Counted from the first letter of the stretch, positions 1 through 6,253 are shown. The stretch: DNA of 7,509 bases from Acidobacteriota bacterium (GCA_005778315.1 SXOW01000253.1:1-7509), one strand, 5' to 3'. Notes: generated by a model not told the origin, from the sequence alone. Numbers and translations: made by a program.

Positions 1-99
1 GCCACCCAGCCGGTGCTGATACGTCGCGAGTTCGTCGCCTTCCAACGGCGGGACGCCCCCGCGGCAGGGTACACACTGTTTCGATGCAAGATCGTTCAT
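1..99 (-). CDS. phhB: Pterin-4a-carbinolamine dehydratase (4a-hydroxytetrahydrobiopterin dehydratase), 5' part only
   Basis: Reading leftward from the ATG at 99-97 gives exactly 33 open codons to the window edge. The product begins MNDLASKQCVPCRGGVPPLE and continues with GDELATYQHRLGG. The Cys-x-Pro-Cys-x-Gly-Gly-x-Pro-Pro-Leu block followed by Gly-Asp-Glu-Leu is the typical N-terminus of the DCoH/PCD family. The enzyme dehydrates 4a-hydroxytetrahydropterin made by aromatic amino acid hydroxylases, allowing cofactor recycling in the cytosol. Family members are about 95-115 residues, so roughly two thirds, including the catalytic histidines, lie outside the window; integrity cannot be judged. 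No strong Shine-Dalgarno precedes the ATG. The gene is divergent from the DUF6526 gene and shares an 87-base control region with it. The call rests on a distinctive but short N-terminal block. Confidence 0.82.
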   Translation of the reverse strand, partial: MNDLASKQCVPCRGGVPPLEGDELATYQHRLGG

Positions 100-136
100 G
101 GCGATGTCACCACGTCCCCAAACCTGCCAACGCTAG

Positions 137-142
137 ATTATA
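137..142 (-). promoter_or_regulatory. Possible -10 box (TATAAT) for the leftward phhB gene
   Basis: The minus strand reads a perfect TATAAT from 142 down to 137, about 38 bases before the phhB ATG, inside an unusually AT-rich patch of an otherwise GC-rich window. On the plus strand the overlapping bases 139-144 read TATAGT, a 5/6 match that could serve the rightward gene. I could not find a convincing -35 box at 16-18 bases for either direction, so this is a suggestion only. Confidence 0.35.
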
Positions 143-153
143 GTGACCATGAC

Positions 154-172
154 GTTCGCCGGTGTGGCGAAC
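154..172. repeat. Perfect 7-bp inverted repeat, possible operator or leader hairpin
   Basis: GTTCGCC (154-160) and GGCGAAC (166-172) are exact reverse complements separated by the 5-base spacer GGTGT. The repeat lies in the phhB/DUF6526 divergent region, upstream of the minus-strand TATAAT and just before the Shine-Dalgarno of the rightward gene. That position suits an operator, or a hairpin in the 5' leader of the DUF6526 mRNA. No known regulator motif was recognised. Confidence 0.4.
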
Positions 173-174
173 AC

Positions 175-182
175 GAGGGAGG
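175..182 (+). promoter_or_regulatory. Ribosome binding site that fixes the DUF6526 start
   Basis: GAGGGAGG is a good match to the 16S anti-Shine-Dalgarno and ends 4 bases before the ATG at 187. It favours this start over the in-frame ATG at 13, which would add 58 residues unlike the family and would overlap the phhB gene. Confidence 0.65.
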
Positions 183-186
183 CTCC

Positions 187-624
187 ATGGCCGCACAAGA
201 GCAAAGCTTCGCCAATCACGCCCGGTTCGTCGCGCCCTACCACTATGTGGCGGTTCCGATTCTGCTCACGAACTTGCTGTACAGACTGTACTGGCTTTCC
301 GGCGGCCTGACGTTCGACGCCATCCTGAACGTGCTGGTCGCGGTGGCGCTGATCATCGTGGCGTTGTTCGCGCGCGTCTTCGCACTGGGAGCCCAGGACC
401 GCGTGATCCGGCTCGAAATGCGCCTCCGGATGCGAGAACTGCTGCCGGACGATCTGCAGGGCCGCATCAACGACTTCACCCCGACGCAGATGGTCGGTCT
501 GCGATTTGCCGGTGACGCGGAACTGCCGGCGCTCGCTCGCAAAGTGCTGGACGAGAACATCACCACGGCCACGCCGATCAAGAAGGCGATCACGGACTGG
601 CAGGCCGATCTCTACCGGGTGTAG
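187..624 (+). CDS. DUF6526 family membrane protein
   Basis: This encodes 145 residues. The start is the ATG preceded by GAGGGAGG, which puts the family-typical N-terminus (Asn-His-Ala-Arg-Phe, residues 10-14, then Pro-Tyr-His-Tyr, 17-20) close to the initiator. Two hydrophobic segments (about 21-38 and 44-66) form a helical hairpin. A conserved soluble tail follows: Phe-Ala-Leu-Gly-Ala-Gln-Asp-Arg-Val-Ile-Arg-Leu-Glu (65-77), Leu-Leu-Pro-Asp-Asp-Leu (85-90), Leu-Arg-Phe-Ala-Gly-Asp-Ala-Glu-Leu (105-113), and an Ile-Lys-Lys-Ala-Ile-x-x-Trp-Gln-Ala-Asp motif near the C-terminus (131-141). From memory this pattern is the DUF6526 family of short integral membrane proteins; no function is known to me. 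The charged tail may be cytoplasmic and could form helical contacts. The gene appears monocistronic, divergent from phhB, with nothing convincing for about 300 bases downstream. Confidence 0.85.
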   Translation: MAAQEQSFANHARFVAPYHYVAVPILLTNLLYRLYWLSGGLTFDAILNVLVAVALIIVALFARVFALGAQDRVIRLEMRLRMRELLPDDLQGRINDFTPTQMVGLRFAGDAELPALARKVLDENITTATPIKKAITDWQADLYRV

Positions 625-922
625 CGAACGGGATTCGCGACACCGCGGCCGTGCCCCCGCATCGGCCCGGAATGGTGGCTGGCTTGCGCCATCGAGGGCG
701 AGATCGAGAAGGCGCACGGCCCATCCGGGTGCCCGCAGGGTCAGGGGCGTCGATGGCCTTGGGGCCGCCGAGGTGCGGCGACATGACAGCGCGCGGGGTT
801 CCGACCAGGCATCGCTACCCCGGGCGTCCGGAGACCCACGGTGAGCGCCACCTCGTCGCCGTCGCGGTCGCCGTACCCGACCGCAGCATGACGCTACGAC
901 TGGATCAATCAGCGAGCTCAAG
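625..922. other. Intergenic stretch without a convincing gene
   Basis: These 298 bases separate DUF6526 from the metalloprotease. Both strands have open frames, but their products are Arg/Pro/Gly-rich with no recognisable motif, as expected from GC-rich non-coding DNA. A weak 5-bp inverted repeat (GCGAA 624-628, TTCGC 634-638) at the DUF6526 stop has no T-run. A stronger one lies at 864-884 and is listed separately. The leader of the metalloprotease gene probably lies here, but no confident promoter boxes are visible. Confidence 0.5.
864..884. repeat. Perfect 7-bp inverted repeat upstream of the metalloprotease gene
   Basis: GCGGTCG (864-870) and CGACCGC (878-884) are exact reverse complements around a 7-base loop, CCGTACC. 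The element ends 38 bases before the start codon at 923. It could be an operator or a leader stem-loop affecting expression of the secreted protease. GC-rich DNA produces such repeats by chance, so the functional claim is weak. Confidence 0.35.
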
Positions 923-3715
923 ATGAGACTACTGACATGGTTGTCGATGGTGGTGATCGCGGGGGCGGGACTGGCGTCCGGGGAGCAGGCCCCGGGTGCG
1001 GGCCAGCCAGACGCCTCTGGAGCGATGATCGAGTCACTGGCGGCGTTTCGGTTTGACCAACTGGGCCATCCCCAGATTCAGACCGATTCCATCCAACCGG
1101 TGCTGGCCCCGCGCTCACGCCCCCACAGACTCTTGATTCTGCCGGTCCGCTTTACCGACACAGGCTACGACCGATTCGCCGGTGATCCCGAGCAGGACGA
1201 GAAGAACCGCGACTATTTCCAGGACCTCCTCTTCGCCGGGGGACCGCTCTCTCCAGAGCCCGGCACCCTTTCCCACTATTACTGGCACCAATCGCGCGGG
1301 GCCTACAACGTCACGGGCGATATCTTCCCCGTCGTCGAACTTGCCCACCCCCTGCACTACTACGGTCGGCCGGTGCAGAACTCCGACGGCACCTGGCGCA
1401 ATGACGAACGTGCCAGCGAGTTGGTGATCGACGCGGTGCGCGCCGCCACCGAGGCCGAACCCGACTTCCCGTGGGAGGAGTATGACCAATGGGACCCGCA
1501 GGATTTCGATGGCGACGGCGACCGCGACGAGCCCGACGGCTACCTTGATCACTTCATTCTCGTGGTGGCGGGCAAGGGCCAGGCGTCGTGCCAGGGCCTG
1601 TACAAGTTGGATGAAAAGTTGAACACCAACGCGCCACCGGATGCGTTCTCGAGTCTGACGCAGGCGGAACAAGACTGCGCCGATCGCATCTGGCCACATC
1701 GATTCGCGTTGAGCCTGGATCTGGACAGAGGCCCGGTGGTGGACGGCCAGACAAACGCGCGGGGCGGCGCCGACATGGGGACCGGCCTGTGGGTGTTGGA
1801 CTACAACATGCAGTCCGAATACACGGAACCGTCCACGTTCATCCACGAATTCGGGCACTCGCTCGGGCTTCCCGACATCTATGCCCGGGACACGAACAAC
1901 TCCACGGCGTCCTGGGACGCGATGTCCAGCACCGCCTCTCCCGACCCGCAGGAACTGAGCGCATGGTCGCGCACGGTGCTGGGCTGGCTGAAACCGTGCG
2001 TGGTCCGGCCCAGCGATTTTGGCGGCGCCTCAGCGGGATCGCTGTTTCTGAAGACCATGAACGATTGGAGCGGCGGTCCCGACCACGTCGCCGCCGATGG
2101 CGTGTGTGACGCCGCGATGGTGATTCTGCCGCCCAAGGTTCGGGACATCACGATGGGGCCATTGGGCGCCGATCAGGGCAACCAGGCCGCCTACTCCGGC
2201 CAGGGCAACAACATGAACCGCACGCTGGCCCGGACGTTCGACCTAAGCCAGGTGCCATCCGGCGAATCGGTGGTCATGGCGTTGGACTCCTGGTTCGTCA
2301 TCGAGGCGGAGTGGGACTATCTCTACGTCGAGGCAGCCGCCCCGGGTGAGCCGTTCCAGCGAATCCTGCCTACTGATAAGGATGCTTTCGACGACGCACG
2401 GAGCGTCATGCCCTCAAGCAGAGGACACGAAGGGGCGGGGTCGATCCCAGGGTTCACCGGTCGCAGCGGAGACCTCGACGGGGACGGCAAGGTGGAGTCC
2501 GCACCAGGGTGCGACCCGGCGGCTGAGCGGGTGCTGGCCGAAGACCGGGTGGGTGCTGCCACCGGCGATCCCTGCGAAAGCCCGCAGTGGGTCCGGGCGA
2601 CGTTCGACCTCAGCGAATACCGCGGCCGCGAGGTCAGGGTCCGATTCACCTATTTCACGGACATGGCAGCGGTCGAAAACGGTGCGCTCCTCGACAACAT
2701 CGCCATCCCCGCCATCGACTTTCACGAGGACTTCGAGGGCCCGGCGCTGGTCGGTTGGCACGCCGACGGTTTTACCCTCTCCCCAGGACACCACCAGCTT
2801 GCCGTGCCCCATTTCTACCTGCTGGAATACCGTGACCCCTATCGCGACTTCGATAGCGTGACGAACTATGACCGGGCCCTCTCCCATCCGGGTTTCATGT
2901 TCTTTCCAGATCGCGACGGCGAGATGTCGGCGCTCAACGTGAACTACCGGCCGGGTGTGGTGATGTGGTACTACAACGGCGAGTACTTGTGGAGCCAGAA
3001 TGAGCCGGCCGAAACAGGTCCAGGCCACGGCTTCCTGCTCGTCGTGGATGCCAACCCGCAGGAATTCGAGATCCCCGGCCTCCCGCACGACTATTTTCAG
3101 TCGTCGGACGGCTGGACATTCTGGCAGTTCGACGATGCCGCGCAACCATGGCTCCGCGACAGCTTCGTCGACACGATGTGCTTCCAGCGTCGGCCGGCCT
3201 ACTACTCGACCGACGTCGCACAGGAGGACACGGCGCGATGCGCCGAGGTGCTGGTGGACGGACAGCCGGCCATGGAGCGCCTGAGCTGGCAGGGCCGGCC
3301 GTTGATGTATGGGTACAACCTCATCAACGAGTTCCTGCCTGGTCCGGAGCGGAGCGCCCGCAAATCCGGCGGCACCCTGTTTGACCTTCGGATCCGCGAC
3401 GGCCAGACCCAGTATCGACTCTACGACCGGGCACTACGCGGCATGCACTCCGCTGACGCCCCCTTTGCCGTCGAAGACTTCCCCAGCGGTCTGGAAATCT
3501 ACCGCGGTGAAGACGGTGACCTGCGCCGACAAGCAGCAACACCGTTCGCCGCGGTCGGCGAATTCACGGACGAGCGGCCGAACCGCTACCAGAACCCCAA
3601 CCTCCCGTTCGGGGGCGCCGGCATACCCGAGGCTGGGTTCAGCTACACCCTCCATCCGCCGGGCGCGGACGCGCCGGCACAGAGCGAAATACGGTTGGAT
3701 TTCCGCTGGCGCTAG
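923..3715 (+). CDS. Secreted M6-family (immune inhibitor A-like) zinc metalloprotease
   Basis: The 930-residue product begins with a signal peptide: Met-Arg, a hydrophobic core at about 3-16, then small residues, with cleavage probably near 18-20. The catalytic domain starts at about residue 68 (Leu-Leu-Ile-Leu-Pro-Val-Arg-Phe). Its zinc site is HEFGHSLGLPD, residues 308-318: His308 and His312 are metal ligands, Glu309 is the general base, and Gly315/Asp318 complete HExxHxxGxxD. Downstream are features I associate with immune inhibitor A proteins: Trp-Phe-Val-Ile-Glu-Ala-Glu-Trp-Asp-Tyr (W464 region), Asp-Leu-Ser-x-Tyr-x-Gly leading to a jelly-roll-like segment ending Leu-Asp-Asn-Ile-Ala-Ile (about 590-595), Tyr-Leu-Leu-Glu-Tyr-Arg (632-637) and Val-Val-Asp-Ala-Asn-Pro (707-712). 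Two Asp-rich loops (194-206 and 517-525) resemble calcium-binding loops. Eight cysteines suit an exported, disulfide-containing protein. The likely job is extracellular protein degradation. No cell-wall anchor or sorting domain is evident at the C-terminus. The Shine-Dalgarno is weak, so the start is chosen from the signal peptide. Confidence 0.92.
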   Translation: MRLLTWLSMVVIAGAGLASGEQAPGAGQPDASGAMIESLAAFRFDQLGHPQIQTDSIQPVLAPRSRPHRLLILPVRFTDTGYDRFAGDPEQDEKNRDYFQDLLFAGGPLSPEPGTLSHYYWHQSRGAYNVTGDIFPVVELAHPLHYYGRPVQNSDGTWRNDERASELVIDAVRAATEAEPDFPWEEYDQWDPQDFDGDGDRDEPDGYLDHFILVVAGKGQASCQGLYKLDEKLNTNAPPDAFSSLTQAEQDCADRIWPHRFALSLDLDRGPVVDGQTNARGGADMGTGLWVLDYNMQSEYTEPSTFIHEFGHSLGLPDIYARDTNNSTASWDAMSSTASPDPQELSAWSRTVLGWLKPCVVRPSDFGGASAGSLFLKTMNDWSGGPDHVAADGVCDAAMVILPPKVRDITMGPLGADQGNQAAYSGQGNNMNRTLARTFDLSQVPSGESVVMALDSWFVIEAEWDYLYVEAAAPGEPFQRILPTDKDAFDDARSVMPSSRGHEGAGSIPGFTGRSGDLDGDGKVESAPGCDPAAERVLAEDRVGAATGDPCESPQWVRATFDLSEYRGREVRVRFTYFTDMAAVENGALLDNIAIPAIDFHEDFEGPALVGWHADGFTLSPGHHQLAVPHFYLLEYRDPYRDFDSVTNYDRALSHPGFMFFPDRDGEMSALNVNYRPGVVMWYYNGEYLWSQNEPAETGPGHGFLLVVDANPQEFEIPGLPHDYFQSSDGWTFWQFDDAAQPWLRDSFVDTMCFQRRPAYYSTDVAQEDTARCAEVLVDGQPAMERLSWQGRPLMYGYNLINEFLPGPERSARKSGGTLFDLRIRDGQTQYRLYDRALRGMHSADAPFAVEDFPSGLEIYRGEDGDLRRQAATPFAAVGEFTDERPNRYQNPNLPFGGAGIPEAGFSYTLHPPGADAPAQSEIRLDFRWR

Positions 3716-3721
3716 CTCTAT

Positions 3722-3744
3722 AGCCGCGGGACCACCTCGCGGCT
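3722..3744. terminator. GC-rich stem-loop between convergent genes, likely bidirectional terminator-like hairpin
   Basis: AGCCGCG (3722-3728) pairs exactly with CGCGGCT (3738-3744). A G-T wobble (3729/3737) and a G-C pair (3730/3736) extend the stem to nine pairs around the 5-base loop ACCAC. It begins 6 bases after the metalloprotease stop and lies 53 bases beyond the end of the convergent SDR gene, where a shared terminator would be expected. Neither side has a run of T, so it is not a classic intrinsic terminator; it may instead protect mRNA ends or act with a termination factor. Confidence 0.5.
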
Positions 3745-3797
3745 GCATGTCACCGACGACACCGCTGGCGGCTGGCTCCTGAACGCGACGGAGACGC

Positions 3798-4604
3798 TCA
3801 CGCGTCGGCGACCTCCGGCGGGGCGGCAAACGCATCACGGCTGGCCGTCAGCCAGAGGCCGCCATCCACCACGAGCGTGTGCCCGGCGATAAAGGATGCG
3901 GCATCCGAACAGAGAAACACCGCCGCGTCCGTGACATCCCGGATACGCCCGAGGCGTCGCAGCGGCGTCGTCTCCACCGCCCGCTGCGTGGATGCGTCGT
4001 CGAGTAGTCGCCGCACACCCTCGGTATCGGCGATCGGTCCTGGGGCGATGCCGTTGACCCTGATGCCGTACGGCCCCCATTCGACCGCCAGAACCCGTGT
4101 CAGCGCGTCGACTCCCGCCTTCGCGCATGCCACGTGCAACTGCGCCGGGGTGCCCACGTAATGGAGGGTGGCGCTGATGTTCAACATCACCCCGCCGCGC
4201 CGCTTCAAGTACGGGAGCGCGGCCTTGGCGCAATGAAACGTGCCCTTCAGATCAATATCCACCACGGTCCCGAAGCCATTGGGCGAGAGGTGCTCCGCCA
4301 TGCACAAGAAGTTACCCGCCGCACCAGTGACGAGGATGTCGATCCCCCCGAGTTCGTCGGCGGTCCTGGCCACCGCGGCCTCAACCGCCTGCGGGTCCCG
4401 CACGTCCGCCGTGACGGCGACGGCCCGCCGCCCCATCGCCCGAATCTCGTCGGCGGTCGGATCGAGATGCGTCGAGGAGCGGCTGGTAATAGCCACATCA
4501 CAGCCGTGGCGAGCGAGTTCCAGCGCGATGCCACGGCAAATGCCCGTTCCGCCGCCTGTGACGAATGCCCGTTGCCCCTGCAGCAGGTTGGGTTGAAACG
4601 TCAT
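3798..4604 (-). CDS. Short-chain dehydrogenase/reductase, 2,4-dienoyl-CoA reductase-like
   Basis: This encodes 268 residues, a normal SDR length. The start at 4604 has a near-ideal GGAGGAGGA ribosome site 6 bases upstream; an in-frame ATG at 4664 is rejected. The fold is a Rossmann NAD(P)H reductase: Thr-Gly-Gly-Gly-Thr-Gly-Ile-Cys (16-23), Ser-Arg at 41-42 (an NADPH-type hint), Asp-Val-Arg (67-69), Ala-Ala-Gly-Asn-Phe-Leu (95-100), Leu-Ser-Pro-Asn-Gly-Phe (106-111), Asn-Ile-Ser-Ala-Thr (142-146), and AVEWGPYGIRVNGIAPGPI (173-191). The AAGNF, EWGPYGIR and PGPI blocks point to the peroxisomal/bacterial 2,4-dienoyl-CoA reductase branch, which reduces double bonds during beta-oxidation of polyunsaturated acyl-CoAs. 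As in that branch, the usual YxxxK tyrosine is absent (Val158), while Lys162 is kept; Tyr149, 13 residues earlier, may be the counterpart of the DECR active-site tyrosine. Oddities are Cys23 in place of the last glycine of TGxxxGxG, and Thr93 where Asn is common. Substrate is inferred. The gene is divergent from the transporter gene. Confidence 0.88.
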   Translation of the reverse strand: MTFQPNLLQGQRAFVTGGGTGICRGIALELARHGCDVAITSRSSTHLDPTADEIRAMGRRAVAVTADVRDPQAVEAAVARTADELGGIDILVTGAAGNFLCMAEHLSPNGFGTVVDIDLKGTFHCAKAALPYLKRRGGVMLNISATLHYVGTPAQLHVACAKAGVDALTRVLAVEWGPYGIRVNGIAPGPIADTEGVRRLLDDASTQRAVETTPLRRLGRIRDVTDAAVFLCSDAASFIAGHTLVVDGGLWLTASRDAFAAPPEVADA

Positions 4605-4610
4605 CGACTC

Positions 4611-4619
4611 TCCTCCTCC
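4611..4619 (-). promoter_or_regulatory. Strong ribosome binding site of the SDR gene
   Basis: The minus strand reads GGAGGAGGA from 4619 to 4611, 6 bases before the ATG at 4604-4602. This is the strongest ribosome site in the window and settles the start of the SDR gene. Confidence 0.75.
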
Positions 4620-4683
4620 GTCTTGGTCCCTGTTTGCAGGTCCGCGTCGACATCGCGGGGGCATACGCCCGGCGCGCTATACA

Positions 4684-5658
4684 ATGCGAGCCGTTGTGCG
4701 CATCTTGAGGTCGCTCACGGAGGCCTTTCCGTTCTGGGTGCTCACCTGCAGCGCGCTGGCGCTCGCCCGACCGACCCTCTTCACCTGGTTCAGCGGCCCC
4801 CTGATCACCCTCGGCCTCGGCGTGATCATGCTCAGTATGGGTATGACCCTCGGGTTCGAAGATTTCCGCCGAGTCGGACGACAGCGTAGCGGCGTGCTGG
4901 CTGGGGTGTTCCTGCAATACACCATCATGCCCATCCTCGGGTGGAGCATCGGGTATCTCCTCGCGTTGCCAACCCCTTTCGCAGTCGGGCTGGTACTCGT
5001 CTCGTGTTGCCCAGGCGGCACCGCCTCGAACGTGATCTCATACCTGGCCAAGGCGGACGTCGCCCTGTCGGTCACGATGACCGCTGTGTCTACGCTGCTC
5101 GCGGCCATCATGACCCCGACCCTGACCGCCCTGCTGGCAGGCAGTCGCATCGAGGTGTCCGCGGCCGGGCTGTTCATGGACACGGTCCAGGTGGTCATCC
5201 TCCCGGTGGCGGCCGGCGCCGTGCTGAAGTGGCGCTTCCCTCGAGCGATCGAACCGGTCCTCCCGGTGGCGCCGCTGGTCGCCGTGGTCACCATCACGCT
5301 CATTGTGGCGTCGGTCATCGGCGCAGGGCGGGAACAGATCCTGGCATCCGGGTTTCGACTCCTGCTCGCCGTCTTCGGACTCCACTTTTTCGGCTTCCTG
5401 TTCGGTTACCTTGGTGGGAAGGCACTGCTCGGGGGAGAAACCGCCGCGCGTACAGTCTCGATTGAGGTCGGCATGCAGAATTCGGGTCTGGGGGTCGTAC
5501 TGGCCCGAGGCAACTTCGCCAACCCGCTGGTGGCCATCCCCAGTGCGATCTCCACCGTCGCGCATTCGTTGATTGGCAGTCTCGCCGCGGCCTGGTGGAG
5601 CCGATCTCCGGCCGACGGGGCCGCGGACGACGCAGACCAGCCGCGTACACGGTCCTGA
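4684..5658 (+). CDS. Bile acid:sodium symporter (BASS) family transporter
   Basis: This 324-residue, strongly hydrophobic protein has about nine to ten membrane helices. Family motifs are Ser-Met-Gly-Met-Thr-Leu-Gly (51-57), SCCPGGTASN (107-116) and EVGMQNSGLG (261-270), the last two being the crossover regions of the inverted-repeat fold. The sodium ligands I recall from the Neisseria homologue ASBT-NM (Gln77, Ser114, Asn115, Ser128, Thr132, Glu260, Gln264) all have identical residues here at plus one: Gln78, Ser115, Asn116, Ser129, Thr133, Glu261, Gln265. Sodium-coupled uptake of an organic anion across the inner membrane is therefore likely. The substrate cannot be read: bacterial members carry bile-acid-like, keto-acid or pantoate-type anions. 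There is no clear Shine-Dalgarno, and the ATG sits inside a TATACAAT sequence. The start could lie slightly downstream (GTG at 4696), but the first helix needs at least residue 12 onward. The polar Asp/Ala-rich tail after residue 308 is probably cytoplasmic. Confidence 0.92.
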   Translation: MRAVVRILRSLTEAFPFWVLTCSALALARPTLFTWFSGPLITLGLGVIMLSMGMTLGFEDFRRVGRQRSGVLAGVFLQYTIMPILGWSIGYLLALPTPFAVGLVLVSCCPGGTASNVISYLAKADVALSVTMTAVSTLLAAIMTPTLTALLAGSRIEVSAAGLFMDTVQVVILPVAAGAVLKWRFPRAIEPVLPVAPLVAVVTITLIVASVIGAGREQILASGFRLLLAVFGLHFFGFLFGYLGGKALLGGETAARTVSIEVGMQNSGLGVVLARGNFANPLVAIPSAISTVAHSLIGSLAAAWWSRSPADGAADDADQPRTRS

Positions 5659-5659
5659 T

Positions 5660-6253
5660 TCACCGGTCCGAGACCGCGCGCTCGACCAGCGATCTCACGG
5701 CCGGCGGCAGATCGAGGGCCAACGCCGCACGGCGGCCTTCCACCGACATCTTTCGCCAGGTCTTGGTCAGCACCCGCAGCACCGTAGCATCGTCCTGTTT
5801 TGTCGCAAAGTCGGCAAGATAGTGCTCGAGAAACACGAGGCAGATCACATCCTCGAGCCGCTGCGCGTCCGCGTCGGACGGTAACTGCTCCTTGCGCAGG
5901 AGGGACTCCACGCGCGCGATCAGCGCGTCGTCGTAACCGACCTCGCGCAGGATGGTCGCGGCCGTCGCCGCATGAAACCGCGCAAGCTCGGTGCGCCACC
6001 GACGGTACCCGAGCCGCCCCTCCGGATAGTCGGTCCGGGAGCTGACCCACCGACGAATGTGCTGGCACCGCGCGGCCAGCCTCACCGGCTCTGACGCACC
6101 GGGGCGATACCGGTCCAAACGCGCCGTCATACGGCGGGCATAGACCAACTCCCGCGGATGCGCGACGCCATCGACGAAGTCCTGGTTCGGATCTTCCGCG
6201 TTGGCCGCGTCGAAGCGGTCGAGCGCGAGCTGAAATCGATCGGGTCTATTCAT
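5660..6253 (-). CDS. DUF4202 family protein
   Basis: This encodes 197 residues with no signal peptide or membrane segment; it is predicted largely helical and cytosolic. Motifs characteristic of DUF4202 are Asp-Ala-Ala-Asn-Ala-Glu-Asp-Pro-Asn (15-23), His-Pro-Arg-Glu-Leu-Val-Tyr-Ala-Arg-Arg-Met (32-42), Gln-His-Ile-Arg-Arg-Trp (64-69), Gly-Tyr-Arg-Arg-Trp-Arg-Thr-Glu-Leu (82-90), Arg-Phe-His-Ala (92-95), and Leu-Glu-Asp-Val-x-Cys-Leu-Val-Phe-Leu-Glu-His-Tyr (133-145). Its biochemical activity is unknown to me. The spaced conserved histidines and acidic residues in a helical protein (His32, His65, His94, Glu134/Asp135, Glu143, His144) resemble a metal-dependent hydrolase of the HD type, but this is inference. 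The gene is divergent from cysC, sharing an 82-base control region, and convergent with the transporter gene with one base between stop codons. The link to cysC-cysD suggests a role connected with sulfate activation. The Shine-Dalgarno is weak and distant (GGAG, 13 bases upstream). Confidence 0.85.
   Translation of the reverse strand: MNRPDRFQLALDRFDAANAEDPNQDFVDGVAHPRELVYARRMTARLDRYRPGASEPVRLAARCQHIRRWVSSRTDYPEGRLGYRRWRTELARFHAATAATILREVGYDDALIARVESLLRKEQLPSDADAQRLEDVICLVFLEHYLADFATKQDDATVLRVLTKTWRKMSVEGRRAALALDLPPAVRSLVERAVSDR

Noticed and set aside
13..186. Upstream extension of DUF6526 from the ATG at 13
   Set aside because: The extra 58 residues do not resemble the family, overlap the phhB coding sequence on the other strand, and bypass the GAGGGAGG ribosome site before 187.
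624..638. Possible terminator after DUF6526 (GCGAA/TTCGC)
   Set aside because: Only five base pairs and no T-run follow; too weak to annotate.
133..921. Long leftward open frame (262 codons) across DUF6526 and the following gap
   Set aside because: The product is Arg/Pro/Ala-rich with no motif, it is antisense to the well-supported DUF6526 gene, and GC-rich DNA has few stops.
1115..1858. Leftward 247-codon open frame within the metalloprotease gene
   Set aside because: It is antisense to the M6 catalytic domain, shows no recognisable domain, and is explained by the codon bias of the real gene. The same applies to the antisense frame at 2414-3145.
3716..3897. In-frame continuation after the protease TAG stop, suggesting read-through or a broken C-terminal domain
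   Set aside because: The first 30 codons look mildly protein-like, but the stretch encodes the hairpin and then runs antisense to the SDR; the M6 protein already contains all expected core segments.
4605..4664. Longer N-terminus of the SDR from the ATG at 4664
   Set aside because: The near-perfect GGAGGAGGA site lies inside this extension, directly before the ATG at 4604, and SDR proteins start close to the first beta strand.
4134..4889. Rightward 251-codon open frame spanning the SDR and transporter starts
   Set aside because: It runs antisense to the SDR and out of frame with the transporter; composition is His/Arg/Pro-rich without motifs.
5406..6068. Leftward 220-codon open frame across the transporter/DUF4202 junction
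   Set aside because: It overlaps two well-supported genes in other frames and has no family resemblance.
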